Part shown: positions 7,758-15,003 of the stretch, piece after piece
Numbering within the stretch: the stretch's first letter is position 1
How the letters are laid out: each line of letters starts with the position of its first letter
Assembly (NCBI GenBank): GCA_002899795.1
Contig: PPDG01000580.1
Coordinates: 1-16,194 of the forward strand
Length of the DNA stretch: 16,194 bases
DNA from: Desulfobacteraceae bacterium
GTDB taxonomy: Bacteria; Desulfobacterota; Syntrophobacteria; BM002
Reading direction: 5' to 3'
Notes under the pieces: model-generated
Databases searched by the model: none
What the model was told of the DNA's origin: nothing
Seen by the model: the letters and a program-made list of their open reading frames with translations, nothing else
Made by a program: the position numbers and the translations under genes

Positions 7758-7792
7758 GTTTTCGGAAATATATTCACTTTCTTTGCGAAAAC
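7758..7792 (+). promoter_or_regulatory. Hairpin in the truB-rpsO gap
   Basis: GTTTTCG (7758-7764) is the exact reverse complement of CGAAAAC (7786-7792), with a 21-base loop. It lies in the leader of rpsO. rpsO mRNA leaders are often structured for S15 autoregulation, but the sequence alone does not show that this one is. Confidence 0.3.
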
Positions 7793-7830
7793 GATAATGG
7801 TCAAGGTCGAAGCATGAGGAGGTTTTAACG

Positions 7831-8100
7831 GTGGCACAGAACGCTGAAAGGAAAAAGGAAGTAATAGAGGATTTCAAGACGCATGAGACCGATACCGGTT
7901 CTCCAGAAGTGCAGATAGCGTTGCTCAGTGAACGCATTAGCTATCTCACTGAACATTTCAAGACTCACAAGAAAGATCATCATTCCCGGCGGGGCCTGCT
8001 GAAGTTGGTGGGACAACGCCGCCGACTCTTAGATTATCTTAAGAGAAAAGATGTGAGTAGATACCGAGAGGTTATAAAACGATTGGGACTTCGCCGTTAA
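7831..8100 (+). CDS. rpsO: 30S ribosomal protein S15
   Basis: Primary binding protein of the 16S rRNA central domain. The 89-aa length is standard. Conserved features are TDTGSPEVQIALLSERI (about 21-37), LTEHFKTHKKDHHSRRGL (about 39-56) and the LVGQRRRLLDYLKRKD segment. The start is GTG 7831 behind a very strong Shine-Dalgarno (GAGGAGGT at 7816-7823, 7-base spacer), as expected for a highly expressed ribosomal gene. It sits between truB and pnp, the widely conserved order. Confidence 0.98.
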   Translation: MAQNAERKKEVIEDFKTHETDTGSPEVQIALLSERISYLTEHFKTHKKDHHSRRGLLKLVGQRRRLLDYLKRKDVSRYREVIKRLGLRR

Positions 8101-8326
8101 AGAGGTTTGGCGGAGACCGTTTGTAGGGGTCTGCTTATGGTTTGTGCGGCAGTCCACCAGGAAAACATTCGAGTATGGAACCCAGACACAGACTGGGGAA
8201 ATTTCAGAAATTTGTCTTGGCCTTGCCAAGGCTGAGAGCGAGCCTGCCAATCTGGCATTGGCTCGAGAACAACCAGCTCTTGCTCTCTCTGCATGATAGG
8301 GTTGGAGCAGTAAAGGAAGTAACATT
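8101..8326 (+). promoter_or_regulatory. Structured rpsO-pnp leader
   Basis: This 226-bp gap contains several potential RNA hairpins. A compound hairpin has CGAGCC (8239-8244) plus TGCCA (8245-8249) pairing with TGGCA (8253-8257) and GGCTCG (8260-8265), an 11-bp stem with a 2-base bulge and a 3-base loop. Just before it, CTTGGC (8216-8221) pairs with GCCAAG (8225-8230). A weaker stem AGACC/GGTCT lies at 8114-8132. In E. coli the pnp leader hairpin is cut by RNase III and used for PNPase autocontrol; the position here suggests a comparable element, but that is inference. A possible alternative pairing is GAGAGC (8234-8239) with GCTCTC (8282-8287). Confidence 0.5.
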
Positions 8327-10429
8327 ATGAAAGAAGTTGTTGAGATAGAATTGGGTGGCCGAAAAATGAGGCTGGAAACCGGGCAGATGGCAAAACAGGC
8401 CAGTGGTGCGGTAATCATCAGCTACGGTGACACCGTGATACTGGTGACTGCAGTTGGTGAAGATAGGAGCCGGGAAGGCATTGACTTTTTACCGCTCAGT
8501 GTTGATTACATGGAAAAAGGTTTCGCGGCGGGTCGTATTCCCGGAGGGTATTTCCGGCGTGAAATCGGTCGACCCAGCGAAAGAGAAACGCTGAGATCCC
8601 GCCTCATCGACCGACCAATTCGGCCGCTATTTCCCAAAAAATACCGAAAAGAACTTCAGGTTATTGCGACGGTGCTCTCCGCTGATCCCGACGTCGATCC
8701 GGACACGGTGGCAATTGTGGGCGCTTCCGCGGCCCTGGAAATTTCGGACCTTCCCTTTCAAGGACCTATCGGGGCTGTTCGGGTCGGCCGGTCGAATGGT
8801 GAACTGACTGTCAACCCTTCTGAGGCTGAGTTGGAAAATAGCGACCTCAATCTGGTGGTGGCCGGCAACCATAAAGGCATTGTCATGGTTGAAGGTAACG
8901 CCCTGTTTGTAAGTGAGGATGATCTATTGGAGGCGCTCTTCTTCGCGCATGAGGCGATTCAGCCCATCCTAGAAATGCAGGAAACGCTCAAGTCCCGCTG
9001 TGGCAAGAGCAAGAAACCCTTTGAGCCTCCAATAGAGGATGAGTCTCTGGCGACTCGGGTGACAGAGCTGTCACAGAAGCGAGTCGAGGAGGCCAATAAG
9101 ATTGCCGTCAAAGATGAGCGCTATGAGAAGCGGCGGGCCATTGTTCCGGAAGTGATGGAGGAACTCGGGCCGGATTTTGCCGAGCGGGAGTCAGAAGTCC
9201 GGGAAATTATCCATAATGTCGAGAAAAAATACGTGCGCGACATGATCATCAGCCAAAAAACGAGAATTGATGGCAGAGCTACCACAGACGTACGGGCCAT
9301 TGATTGCCAGATCGGCATGTTACCGCGCGCCCACGGCTCCGGGCTTTTTACTCGCGGCGAGACTCAGGTACTTTCCGTAGTAACCTTGGGTTCCTCGTCC
9401 GACGAGCAGAGGGTTGAGTCCCTGGCGGGTGATGAGTTCAAGAACTTTATGCTTCACTACAATTTCCCGCCGTACTGTGTCGGGGAGGCGAGGTTCCTCC
9501 GCGGGCCTAGCAGACGAGAAATTGGACATGGAGTTCTGGCAGAACGAACCATGAAAGCCGTCATGCCCTCGCATGATGGTTTTCCGTACACTGTGAGGGT
9601 GGTAGCCGAGGTCTTGGAATCCAATGGGTCTTCTTCCATGGCCTCGGTGTGCGCCAGCTCTATTGCTTTGATGGATGCAGGGGTACCGTTGGAGAAGGCT
9701 GTGGCCGGGATCGCCATGGGGCTGATTATGGAGGGTGATCAGGCAGCCATCCTTAGCGATATCCTTGGTGACGAAGACCACCTGGGAGATATGGACTTCA
9801 AGGTGACCGGTAGTGCCGAAGGTGTTGTAGCTCTGCAAATGGACATCAAAGTGGCTGGCGTGTCGAAGGATGTCATGCGTCAGGCCCTCTTTCAGGCCAA
9901 GGAAGGTCGACTTTTCATTCTGGAGGAGATGAACAAGAAAATTTCAGGGCCGCGCCCGGAACTTTCACCTTTTGCACCCCGAGTTTTGTCCATTGAAATA
10001 CATCCCGACAAAATCCGTGACATCATAGGTCCTGGCGGCAAGGTAATCCGCCAGATTATTGCCGAAACCAACACCAAGATTGACGTCGAAGACGATGGCA
10101 AAGTGACCATCATGAGCCCTGACCTTGCCGGCTGTAACATGGCGATAGAGATGATTAATAAACTTACGGCTGAGGCTGAAGTTGGTAGTCTCTACTTGGG
10201 CAAGGTGCGGAAAATAACTGACTTCGGGGCTTTCGTGGAGATACTTCCTGGCACAGATGGCCTGGTCCACATTTCGCAGCTGGATAATGAACGAGTTCAG
10301 AAGGTGAGAGACGTGCTCAACGAAGGAGACGAGGTCCTGGTCAAGGTGTTGGAGATCGACAGAGATGGACGTATCCGTCTCAGCCGCAAAGCTGCCCTGG
10401 GTGAGTCTATTAGCAAGGCTCGGAATTAG
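8327..10429 (+). CDS. pnp: Polyribonucleotide nucleotidyltransferase (PNPase)
   Basis: 3'-5' phosphorolytic exoribonuclease central to mRNA decay and quality control, normally a trimer with a central pore. The 700-aa protein starts at ATG 8327 behind AAGGAAG (8313-8319). Domain order: RNase PH-like core 1 (about 10-145, with GRIPGGYFRREIGRPSERE), a helical linker domain (about 148-240), RNase PH-like core 2 (about 310-500, with GLFTRGETQ and DEDHLGDMDFKV near 482-493), KH (about 553-612, GPGG at 568-571) and S1 (about 620-690). D484 and D490 match the E. coli catalytic residues D486 and D492. The protein is full length and shows nothing abnormal. Confidence 0.98.
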   Translation: MKEVVEIELGGRKMRLETGQMAKQASGAVIISYGDTVILVTAVGEDRSREGIDFLPLSVDYMEKGFAAGRIPGGYFRREIGRPSERETLRSRLIDRPIRPLFPKKYRKELQVIATVLSADPDVDPDTVAIVGASAALEISDLPFQGPIGAVRVGRSNGELTVNPSEAELENSDLNLVVAGNHKGIVMVEGNALFVSEDDLLEALFFAHEAIQPILEMQETLKSRCGKSKKPFEPPIEDESLATRVTELSQKRVEEANKIAVKDERYEKRRAIVPEVMEELGPDFAERESEVREIIHNVEKKYVRDMIISQKTRIDGRATTDVRAIDCQIGMLPRAHGSGLFTRGETQVLSVVTLGSSSDEQRVESLAGDEFKNFMLHYNFPPYCVGEARFLRGPSRREIGHGVLAERTMKAVMPSHDGFPYTVRVVAEVLESNGSSSMASVCASSIALMDAGVPLEKAVAGIAMGLIMEGDQAAILSDILGDEDHLGDMDFKVTGSAEGVVALQMDIKVAGVSKDVMRQALFQAKEGRLFILEEMNKKISGPRPELSPFAPRVLSIEIHPDKIRDIIGPGGKVIRQIIAETNTKIDVEDDGKVTIMSPDLAGCNMAIEMINKLTAEAEVGSLYLGKVRKITDFGAFVEILPGTDGLVHISQLDNERVQKVRDVLNEGDEVLVKVLEIDRDGRIRLSRKAALGESISKARN

Positions 10430-10444
10430 GGGCTCACAGCATTC

Positions 10445-10464
10445 GCGGCAGAGTACACTGCCGC
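10445..10464 (+). terminator. Hairpin after pnp
   Basis: GCGGCAG (10445-10451) and CTGCCGC (10458-10464) form a perfect 7-bp GC-rich stem with a 6-base loop, 15 bases after the pnp stop. The following bases are AAATGG, not a T tract. It is therefore either a 3'-end stabiliser, a factor-dependent terminator component, or the first member of the hairpin array that follows. Confidence 0.4.
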
Positions 10465-10469
10465 AAATG

Positions 10470-10657
10470 GTCATTAGGCCACCAAAGTGGCTGTCATTAC
10501 GCTACGCTGTCAATATGCCTGCGGCGTCATGTATGGTCCTTGGGTCAATACGCTTCGCTGTCATTCATAGTAAATTGTCATTGTAGCGTTGAGACAACTT
10601 AATGACGGCCGTAAGGCCTCATGACGGGCGCAGCCCTACTGACGCGCAGCATATGAC
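10470..10657. repeat. 17-bp-periodic array of GTCAT-punctuated mini-hairpins with internal inversion
   Basis: Seven GTCAT-like words (GTCATT, GTCAAT, GTCATG) start at 10470, 10493, 10509, 10526, 10544, 10560 and 10577, mostly 16-18 bp apart. After a central stem (GTTG 10588-10591 with CAAC 10595-10598) the word continues inverted: AATGAC at 10601, ATGAC at 10621, CTGAC at 10639 and ATGAC at 10653. Many spacers are small hairpins: GCCAC-CAAA-GTGGC (10478-10491), GCC-TGC-GGC (10517-10525), GGCC-GTAA-GGCC (10607-10618), GGGC-GCA-GCCC (10626-10636). Nearly the whole pnp-M16 gap is this array. No coding reading makes sense. Confidence 0.8.
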
Positions 10658-10679
10658 TTCATTAGAGAGGGACTAGCGC

Positions 10680-11936
10680 TTGTATAATAAAACGGTTCTG
10701 GACAATGGCATGCGGGTGGTGACTGAGCGGATTTCCCATCTCCACTCCGTCTCAATGGGTATCTGGCTAAATGTGGGTTCACGAGACGAACAGGAAAATG
10801 AAAGCGGCCTAACCCATTTCATCGAGCACATGCTTTTCAAAGGCACAGAGAAGAGAAGTGCTCTGGAGATTGCCAAACAGCTTGATGCTGTGGGTGGCAT
10901 GTCCAATGCCTTTACCAGTAAAGAAAATACCTGCTTTCATGCCAAGGTTCTCGACACCCATCTACCCCTGGTCGTAGAGATACTCTCCGATATTTTTCTG
11001 CAATCAGTATTTGATCAGGTGGAAGTTGAGCGCGAGCGAGAAGTGATCCTCCAAGAAATCAATATGGTGGAGGATACACCTGATGAGTATGTTCACATAT
11101 TGTTTAATCAGAACTTCTGGGACGGAAATGCCCTGGGCCGCCCTATCTTCGGTAACGTCCAAACAGTAAAGAGTTTTACCCGCGAGATGATTCTGGAGTA
11201 CTTGAACCGTGGCTACCATCCAGATCGGATTGTGTTGACTGCCGCCGGCAATGTGAATCACCAAGAATTCCTTGAACTGGTGGGGCCGGCCTTCAGCAAC
11301 ATTGAAAGACACGGGCATAATTTTGACCGTACACCCCCCAGGGCTAATTCTCGCGTAGACCTCTATTCCAGGGATATTGAACAGATCCATCTTTGCCTTG
11401 GCACTCGAGGGACCTCTCTGCATGAAAAAGAGCGATACTGTTGCAGTATCCTTAATGTAATCCTCGGCGGTAGTATGAGTTCTCGTCTTTTTCAGGAGGT
11501 GCGAGAACGCCGCGGCTTAGCCTACTCCATCTATTCATTTCTCTCTTCTCAAACCGATACGGGCATGATGGGAATCTACGGTGCAGTGCGACCCGACAAC
11601 ATCAAGGAAACCCTGGAGTTGATTCGCCTAGAACTCAGTCGCTTCAAACGCGAGCCTATCAGCGACACTGAGCTTCGTGCTGCCAAAGAGCATATCAAAG
11701 GCGGAATCTACCTGGCCGCGGAAAATACCGACAATCGCATGAGCCGTCTGGCCAAGAACGAAATGATCTTCAACCGTTTCGTGACCTATGAGGAAATAGA
11801 GGCTGGTCTTGAACGGGTTACGGTGGAGGATATTCAGGCTCTAGCTCAGCAGATTTTTCAGCCAGAGGTCATGTCCCTGGTACTTCTGGGGCAGGTGAAT
11901 GGGCTCGATGTAGACCATACCTACTTAGACCTTTGA
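10680..11936 (+). CDS. M16 family zinc metallopeptidase (processing-peptidase-like)
   Basis: Predicted inverzincin-type protease, related to mitochondrial processing peptidase beta and Bacillus YmxG/MlpA. The 418-aa protein has the inverted zinc motif HFIEH at 46-50 (His46, Glu49, His50), and Glu126 in VILQEINM supplies the third ligand at the expected spacing. The C-terminal M16 domain holds the conserved RERRGLAYSIYS block near 275-286. No signal peptide is visible, so it is probably cytoplasmic; its substrates are unknown. The start appears to be TTG 10680, with a purine-rich GAGAGGGA 8 bases upstream. The family start (VLDNGMRVVTE) follows at once, so little N-terminal sequence can be missing. 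Placement after pnp is common in Gram-positive and deltaproteobacterial genomes. Confidence 0.95.
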   Translation: MYNKTVLDNGMRVVTERISHLHSVSMGIWLNVGSRDEQENESGLTHFIEHMLFKGTEKRSALEIAKQLDAVGGMSNAFTSKENTCFHAKVLDTHLPLVVEILSDIFLQSVFDQVEVEREREVILQEINMVEDTPDEYVHILFNQNFWDGNALGRPIFGNVQTVKSFTREMILEYLNRGYHPDRIVLTAAGNVNHQEFLELVGPAFSNIERHGHNFDRTPPRANSRVDLYSRDIEQIHLCLGTRGTSLHEKERYCCSILNVILGGSMSSRLFQEVRERRGLAYSIYSFLSSQTDTGMMGIYGAVRPDNIKETLELIRLELSRFKREPISDTELRAAKEHIKGGIYLAAENTDNRMSRLAKNEMIFNRFVTYEEIEAGLERVTVEDIQALAQQIFQPEVMSLVLLGQVNGLDVDHTYLDL

Positions 11937-12039
11937 TGAAAACTGACCCTAGCCCCCAACACTCTGAGCGTCTCTCATAAAAATCTGAAACCACAGCAAA
12001 ACTCGGTGATTCTTTTTTGAACGGGCCTTGTTAGGGTAT

Positions 12040-12159
12040 TGGAGTGCTGGAGTATCCAGAAATTCCAAATCACAAATATCAAATATCAAACAAATAACAA
12101 TGACCAAAATTCGAAATTCCAAACCTGTTTTGGTCATTGAGTATTGGAATTTGATATTT
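12040..12159. repeat. AT-rich foldback repeat upstream of dut
   Basis: AATGACCAAAA (12099-12109) and TTTTGGTCATT (12128-12138) form a perfect 11-bp inverted repeat around an 18-base loop. Further out, AAATATCAAA (12081-12090) pairs with TTTGATATTT (12150-12159). AAATATCAAA also occurs as an overlapping direct copy at 12074-12083. The element begins next to two TGGAG units (12040-12055) of the family found before truB. It occupies much of the 269-bp M16-dut gap, and no gene or clear promoter is seen there. Confidence 0.75.
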
Positions 12160-12205
12160 TTCGTTGTTCCAATTTTCCAACTAGCTCGAAGGGGCTAATA
12201 AACAA

Positions 12206-12694
12206 GTGACGCAAGAAAAGCACCCGGCACAACCTCCCCGTGGCCTTCTCTCCATCCCCATCCGCCGCGTGCGGGGGGAGCTTGATGCAGATCTGCCACT
12301 CCCTCAATATATGAGTGATCGGGCAGCCGGCATGGATCTTTTTGCTGCAATAGATGGAGACTTGGCCATCCAACCTCAAGAGGTCGCCTTGGTCCCAACC
12401 GGGTTAGCTGTGGCCATTCCTGCAGGCTTCGAGGGGCAGATACGAGCGCGAAGTGGATTGGCTATACATCACGGTCTGGCAGTGATCAATGCACCCGGAA
12501 CCATAGATAGCGATTACCGGGGAGAAATTATGGTGGCGCTAATCAACTTGGGAAAGAAGTCCTTCACCATCCACCGGGGCGACAGAATTGGCCAGATGAT
12601 TATCAGTCAAGTTTACAGGGCCCAGTGGGATCTGAGGGAAGACCTGGACGAGACCGACCGGAACGAAGGGGGGTTTGGACACACAGGACGCTAA
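12206..12694 (+). CDS. dut: Deoxyuridine 5'-triphosphate nucleotidohydrolase (dUTPase)
   Basis: Hydrolyses dUTP to dUMP and PPi, which keeps uracil out of DNA and feeds thymidylate synthesis; normally a homotrimer. All five dUTPase motifs are present in order: I RAAGMDLFA (about 39-47), II RARSGLA, III GLAVINAPGTIDSDYRGEI with the catalytic Asp, IV RGDRIGQMI, and V RNEGGFGHTGR at the very C-terminus. The length is 162 aa. The start is GTG 12206 with AAGGGG (12189-12194) somewhat far upstream; the first 15 or so residues (Gln/Pro-rich) are not conserved, so the exact start is less certain. The gene is isolated between two AT-rich foldback repeats. Confidence 0.96.
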   Translation: MTQEKHPAQPPRGLLSIPIRRVRGELDADLPLPQYMSDRAAGMDLFAAIDGDLAIQPQEVALVPTGLAVAIPAGFEGQIRARSGLAIHHGLAVINAPGTIDSDYRGEIMVALINLGKKSFTIHRGDRIGQMIISQVYRAQWDLREDLDETDRNEGGFGHTGR

Positions 12695-12695
12695 C

Positions 12696-12716
12696 GGCTC
12701 AACCTATGGTTGAGCC
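12696..12716 (+). terminator. Perfect hairpin directly after dut
   Basis: GGCTCAACC (12696-12704), loop TAT, GGTTGAGCC (12708-12716): a perfect 9-bp stem starting two bases after the dut stop. It is followed by TAAATCC rather than a T run, so it is terminator-like but not canonical. It may mark the 3' end of the dut transcript. Confidence 0.5.
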
Positions 12717-12937
12717 TAAATCCTAAATCCGAATATCGAAATCCGAAACAAATTCGAATTACCAAAATTGGTCCTACGGACTCCCCACCCTTCGGGCGGG
12801 GCCCCAGTTTCAAATGACCGAAACACCTGACACGTCTTTTCGAGAAGTTACGTTTTGAACATTTGAGAATTCGGATTTTGTATTTGTTTCGAAATTCGTG
12901 CTTCGATATTCGGATTTGAACTTACGCTCAACCTATG
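12697..12937. repeat. Foldback element bounded by 12-bp direct repeats in the dut-yycJ gap
   Basis: AAATCCGAATATCGAA (12725-12740) is the exact reverse complement of 12902-12917, and CGAAACAAAT (12744-12753) of 12882-12891, giving nested arms. The centre holds GTCC-TAC-GGAC (12771-12781) and a strong G/C hairpin at 12783-12801 (CCCC-A-CCC with GGG-C-GGGG around TTC). The 12-mer GCTCAACCTATG occurs on both flanks, at 12697-12708 and 12926-12937. The layout is MITE-like, although the tips inside the direct repeats match only imperfectly. No coding potential is seen. Confidence 0.7.
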
Positions 12938-12961
12938 AACAGCCTTTGAGCAGAGGATAAA

Positions 12962-13741
12962 GTGGGCATAACGCTGTCGGTGCTAGCAAGTGGTTCTCGG
13001 GGTAACAGCACCTATGTTGCCACCGAGAGGGCGCGTCTGTTGGTTGATGGTGGTTTGAGTGCTCGGGAGATAGAGCGGAGGCTGCTCAGTGTTGGTGCCA
13101 GCCCTAAAGACCTGGATGGTATTGTGGTGACCCATGAGCACGTCGATCATGTTCGCGGCGTGGGCACCCTATCAAGGCGATATGAACTGCCGGTCTATCT
13201 GAACAACCAAACCTATCTAAATTTACCGGATTCGGTGGGGCGGCTGGATCAGATAGAAGAATTTGTCACCGGAAAGAGCTTCTGCATTGAAGATGTTACC
13301 ATTCATCCTTTCGCTATCTCACACGATGGCGTCGACCCAGTAGGGTTTACCCTGGCGAACGGCTCGGTGAAGATAGGGGTTTGCACTGACTTGGGTGCGG
13401 CTACCAAACTGGTGTATCGACATCTCGAGCACTGCACCGTGCTGATCTTGGAGGCAAACCATGATATGGAAATGCTGAAGAACGGCCCCTATCCCTGGCC
13501 GGTGAAACAACGGATCAAGAGCCGCATCGGACATCTTTCCAATGAACAGTCGGTTGATGTTCTCAGCCGGGTGTTCAGTGAAAATCTGCAAGAAGTAGTC
13601 CTGGCCCACATGAGCGAGGCCAACAATTCCTCAGATATGGTACTAGAGACATTCAACAGCATACTCGATCATCAGATGCGGGAGCGTCTAAAGATTACCC
13701 TGGCTTTACAGGACCAGCCACTTGATCCGATCGAGTTATGA
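12962..13741 (+). CDS. yycJ: YycJ/WalJ-type metallo-beta-lactamase-fold hydrolase
   Basis: A 259-aa MBL-fold metal-dependent hydrolase resembling YycJ (WalJ), for which nuclease activity and a role in coordinating DNA replication or cell-wall processes have been proposed. The typical N-terminus ITLSVLASGSRGNSTYV is present. The metal motif THEHVDH puts His58, His60, Asp62 and His63 in place, followed by SHDGVDPVGF, a CTDLG segment with the bridging Asp, LEANHD, and a C-terminal HMSEANN. The start is GTG 12962 with AGAGGA at 12952-12957. No walR/walK-like regulators are next to it. The gene converges on the following - strand gene with only 17 bp between the stops. Confidence 0.92.
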   Translation: MGITLSVLASGSRGNSTYVATERARLLVDGGLSAREIERRLLSVGASPKDLDGIVVTHEHVDHVRGVGTLSRRYELPVYLNNQTYLNLPDSVGRLDQIEEFVTGKSFCIEDVTIHPFAISHDGVDPVGFTLANGSVKIGVCTDLGAATKLVYRHLEHCTVLILEANHDMEMLKNGPYPWPVKQRIKSRIGHLSNEQSVDVLSRVFSENLQEVVLAHMSEANNSSDMVLETFNSILDHQMRERLKITLALQDQPLDPIEL

Positions 13742-13758
13742 ATTATCCGGGCTAGTGT

Positions 13759-14886
13759 TTAATCTCGCCAAATCTCCAAAATTGTTAAATCGTCATTTGC
13801 GCTTGAATCCCCCCGCCAGTGGCTTATCAATTCCAAGAGGCCCTTACCCCACGGCGGTCCTTTTGCATTCCTTATATAAGCGGCCAAGCGATCATTTCCA
13901 AATAGGTCTTTGTTTTCATTCTCTGCTTCCACCACTCCATCGGTAAAAAAGAGAATAGATTCTCCAGGAGCTAGAAAAATCTCCTTTTGCTCGTAACTGA
14001 CATCCGGCGCGACGCCCAATGACATTCCCTTTAACTGGGGCAAGGTTCCAATATCGCTATCTACGATCAACAAAGGTGGTAAATGGCCTCCGAGGGTAAG
14101 TTGCATTTTTCCACTGGAGGGCCAATACCTGGCAAGAACAATGGTGGCGAAAAATCCTTCTGCGGACGTCAGGCTATACATGCTTTTATTTACGCTTTCC
14201 AGAAGGTTGTCCACTTCAGTTTGAACGAGTGCTTCGCTACGGATTTTGGTTGACAATGCAGCCATAATCAAAGCTGCGGGAACGCCTTTATCCGAAACAT
14301 CGGCTACATATGCCAACCAACTGGAGTCCGGCAGTGGAATAATGTCATACAAATCACCACCCACATAGCCAGCAGGAACAGATGTAGCCCATACATGACT
14401 TCCTGCTTCCATTCCAGGAATTTCTGGCCAAAATAGAGATTTAATTTTGGTTGCAGTCTCGAGTTGAACTTTGAGTTGAGCCGACTGCTCAAGGACCGTG
14501 TCGTGAAGGTCTTTGATGCGCAGCATCGACTTGACCCTGGCAACCAGCGCGGCATGGTCCACGGGCTTGGTCAGGTATTCGTCGCCACCTGCCTCGAGAC
14601 CGGCCACCACGTCTTTTGAATCGGCTTTGGCAGTCACCATGATGATCGGTATGAATGGTAAGGAAGGGTCCCCTTTGATCCGCCGACAAACCTCAATGCC
14701 ATCCATCTTGGGCATCATAATGTCCAACAGGATCAGGTCCGGTTGTTTCTCTCTGGCCATGGTCAACCCGGCCTCGCCATCGGGCGCTGTGATGACCTCG
14801 TAGTTGTGGGCTGTGAGGCGGGCCCGGAGGATATCCAAGCTTTCAGGGTTGTCCTCCACAATCAGAATCAGTGGTGGCGTTCTCAC
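13759..14886 (-). CDS. Response regulator with C-terminal SpoIIE/RsbU-type PP2C phosphatase domain
   Basis: Predicted signalling protein in which a receiver domain controls a serine/threonine phosphatase. Counting from GTG 14886 (375 aa), the receiver spans about 4-120, with the acidic pair Glu11/Asp12, phospho-acceptor Asp55 in LILLDIMMPKMDG, Thr85 and Lys107. A helical linker (about 125-150) leads to the PP2C_SII domain, with metal-binding GGDLYD at 176-181 and ADVSDKG near 195-201, then FFATIVLARY, GGHLPPLL, FFTDGVVEAEN and the terminal NDDLTILEI. Such proteins usually dephosphorylate an anti-sigma-factor antagonist (RsbV-like), but no RsbV or RsbW gene is in the window. The frame is open to GTG 14922, but AGAAGGA lies 5 bases before GTG 14886, so I prefer that start. 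Confidence 0.93.
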   Translation of the reverse strand: MRTPPLILIVEDNPESLDILRARLTAHNYEVITAPDGEAGLTMAREKQPDLILLDIMMPKMDGIEVCRRIKGDPSLPFIPIIMVTAKADSKDVVAGLEAGGDEYLTKPVDHAALVARVKSMLRIKDLHDTVLEQSAQLKVQLETATKIKSLFWPEIPGMEAGSHVWATSVPAGYVGGDLYDIIPLPDSSWLAYVADVSDKGVPAALIMAALSTKIRSEALVQTEVDNLLESVNKSMYSLTSAEGFFATIVLARYWPSSGKMQLTLGGHLPPLLIVDSDIGTLPQLKGMSLGVAPDVSYEQKEIFLAPGESILFFTDGVVEAENENKDLFGNDRLAAYIRNAKGPPWGKGLLELISHWRGDSSANDDLTILEIWRD

Positions 14887-14891
14887 GTTTT

Positions 14892-14898
14892 TCCTTCT
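14892..14898 (-). promoter_or_regulatory. Ribosome-binding site for the RsbU-like gene
   Basis: On the - strand AGAAGGA precedes GTG 14886 by 5 bases. It favours this start over the in-frame GTG at 14922. Confidence 0.6.
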
Positions 14899-14935
14899 GT
14901 GCTTAGTAGTTTCAAAACCCACCTGCTGTGCTAGT

Positions 14936-14973
14936 GGTATAGTTTAGCTTTGCTTGCAGAGTGAATATTCTGC
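14936..14973 (-). promoter_or_regulatory. Possible sigma-70 promoter with overlapping inverted repeat
   Basis: On the - strand TTCACT (14960-14965) and TATACC (14936-14941) are separated by 18 bp; each matches 4 of 6 consensus bases. They lie about 50 bp upstream of GTG 14886, at a sensible distance for that start. GCAGA (14956-14960) and TCTGC (14969-14973) form an inverted repeat across the -35 region and could be an operator. The match is weak. Confidence 0.3.
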
Positions 14974-15003
14974 GATGATCTTCGGGAAGACGACCGCGCA
15001 GCA

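Noticed and set aside
10365..10586. Small + strand frame overlapping the end of pnp and the hairpin array
   Set aside because: Half lies inside pnp in another frame and the rest translates the array; no coding signature.
10470..10657. CRISPR array
   Set aside because: The repeated word is only about 5-6 bp, spacers are 10-17 bp and self-complementary, the orientation flips midway, and no cas genes are present.
10683..10688. Perfect TATAAT as a promoter -10
   Set aside because: It falls in codons 2-3 of the M16 gene and has no acceptable -35 at 16-18 bp.
12671..12691. Altered dUTPase motif V (GGFGHTG rather than GGFGSTG)
   Set aside because: His at this position is also found in E. coli Dut (GGFGHSG), so it is normal variation.
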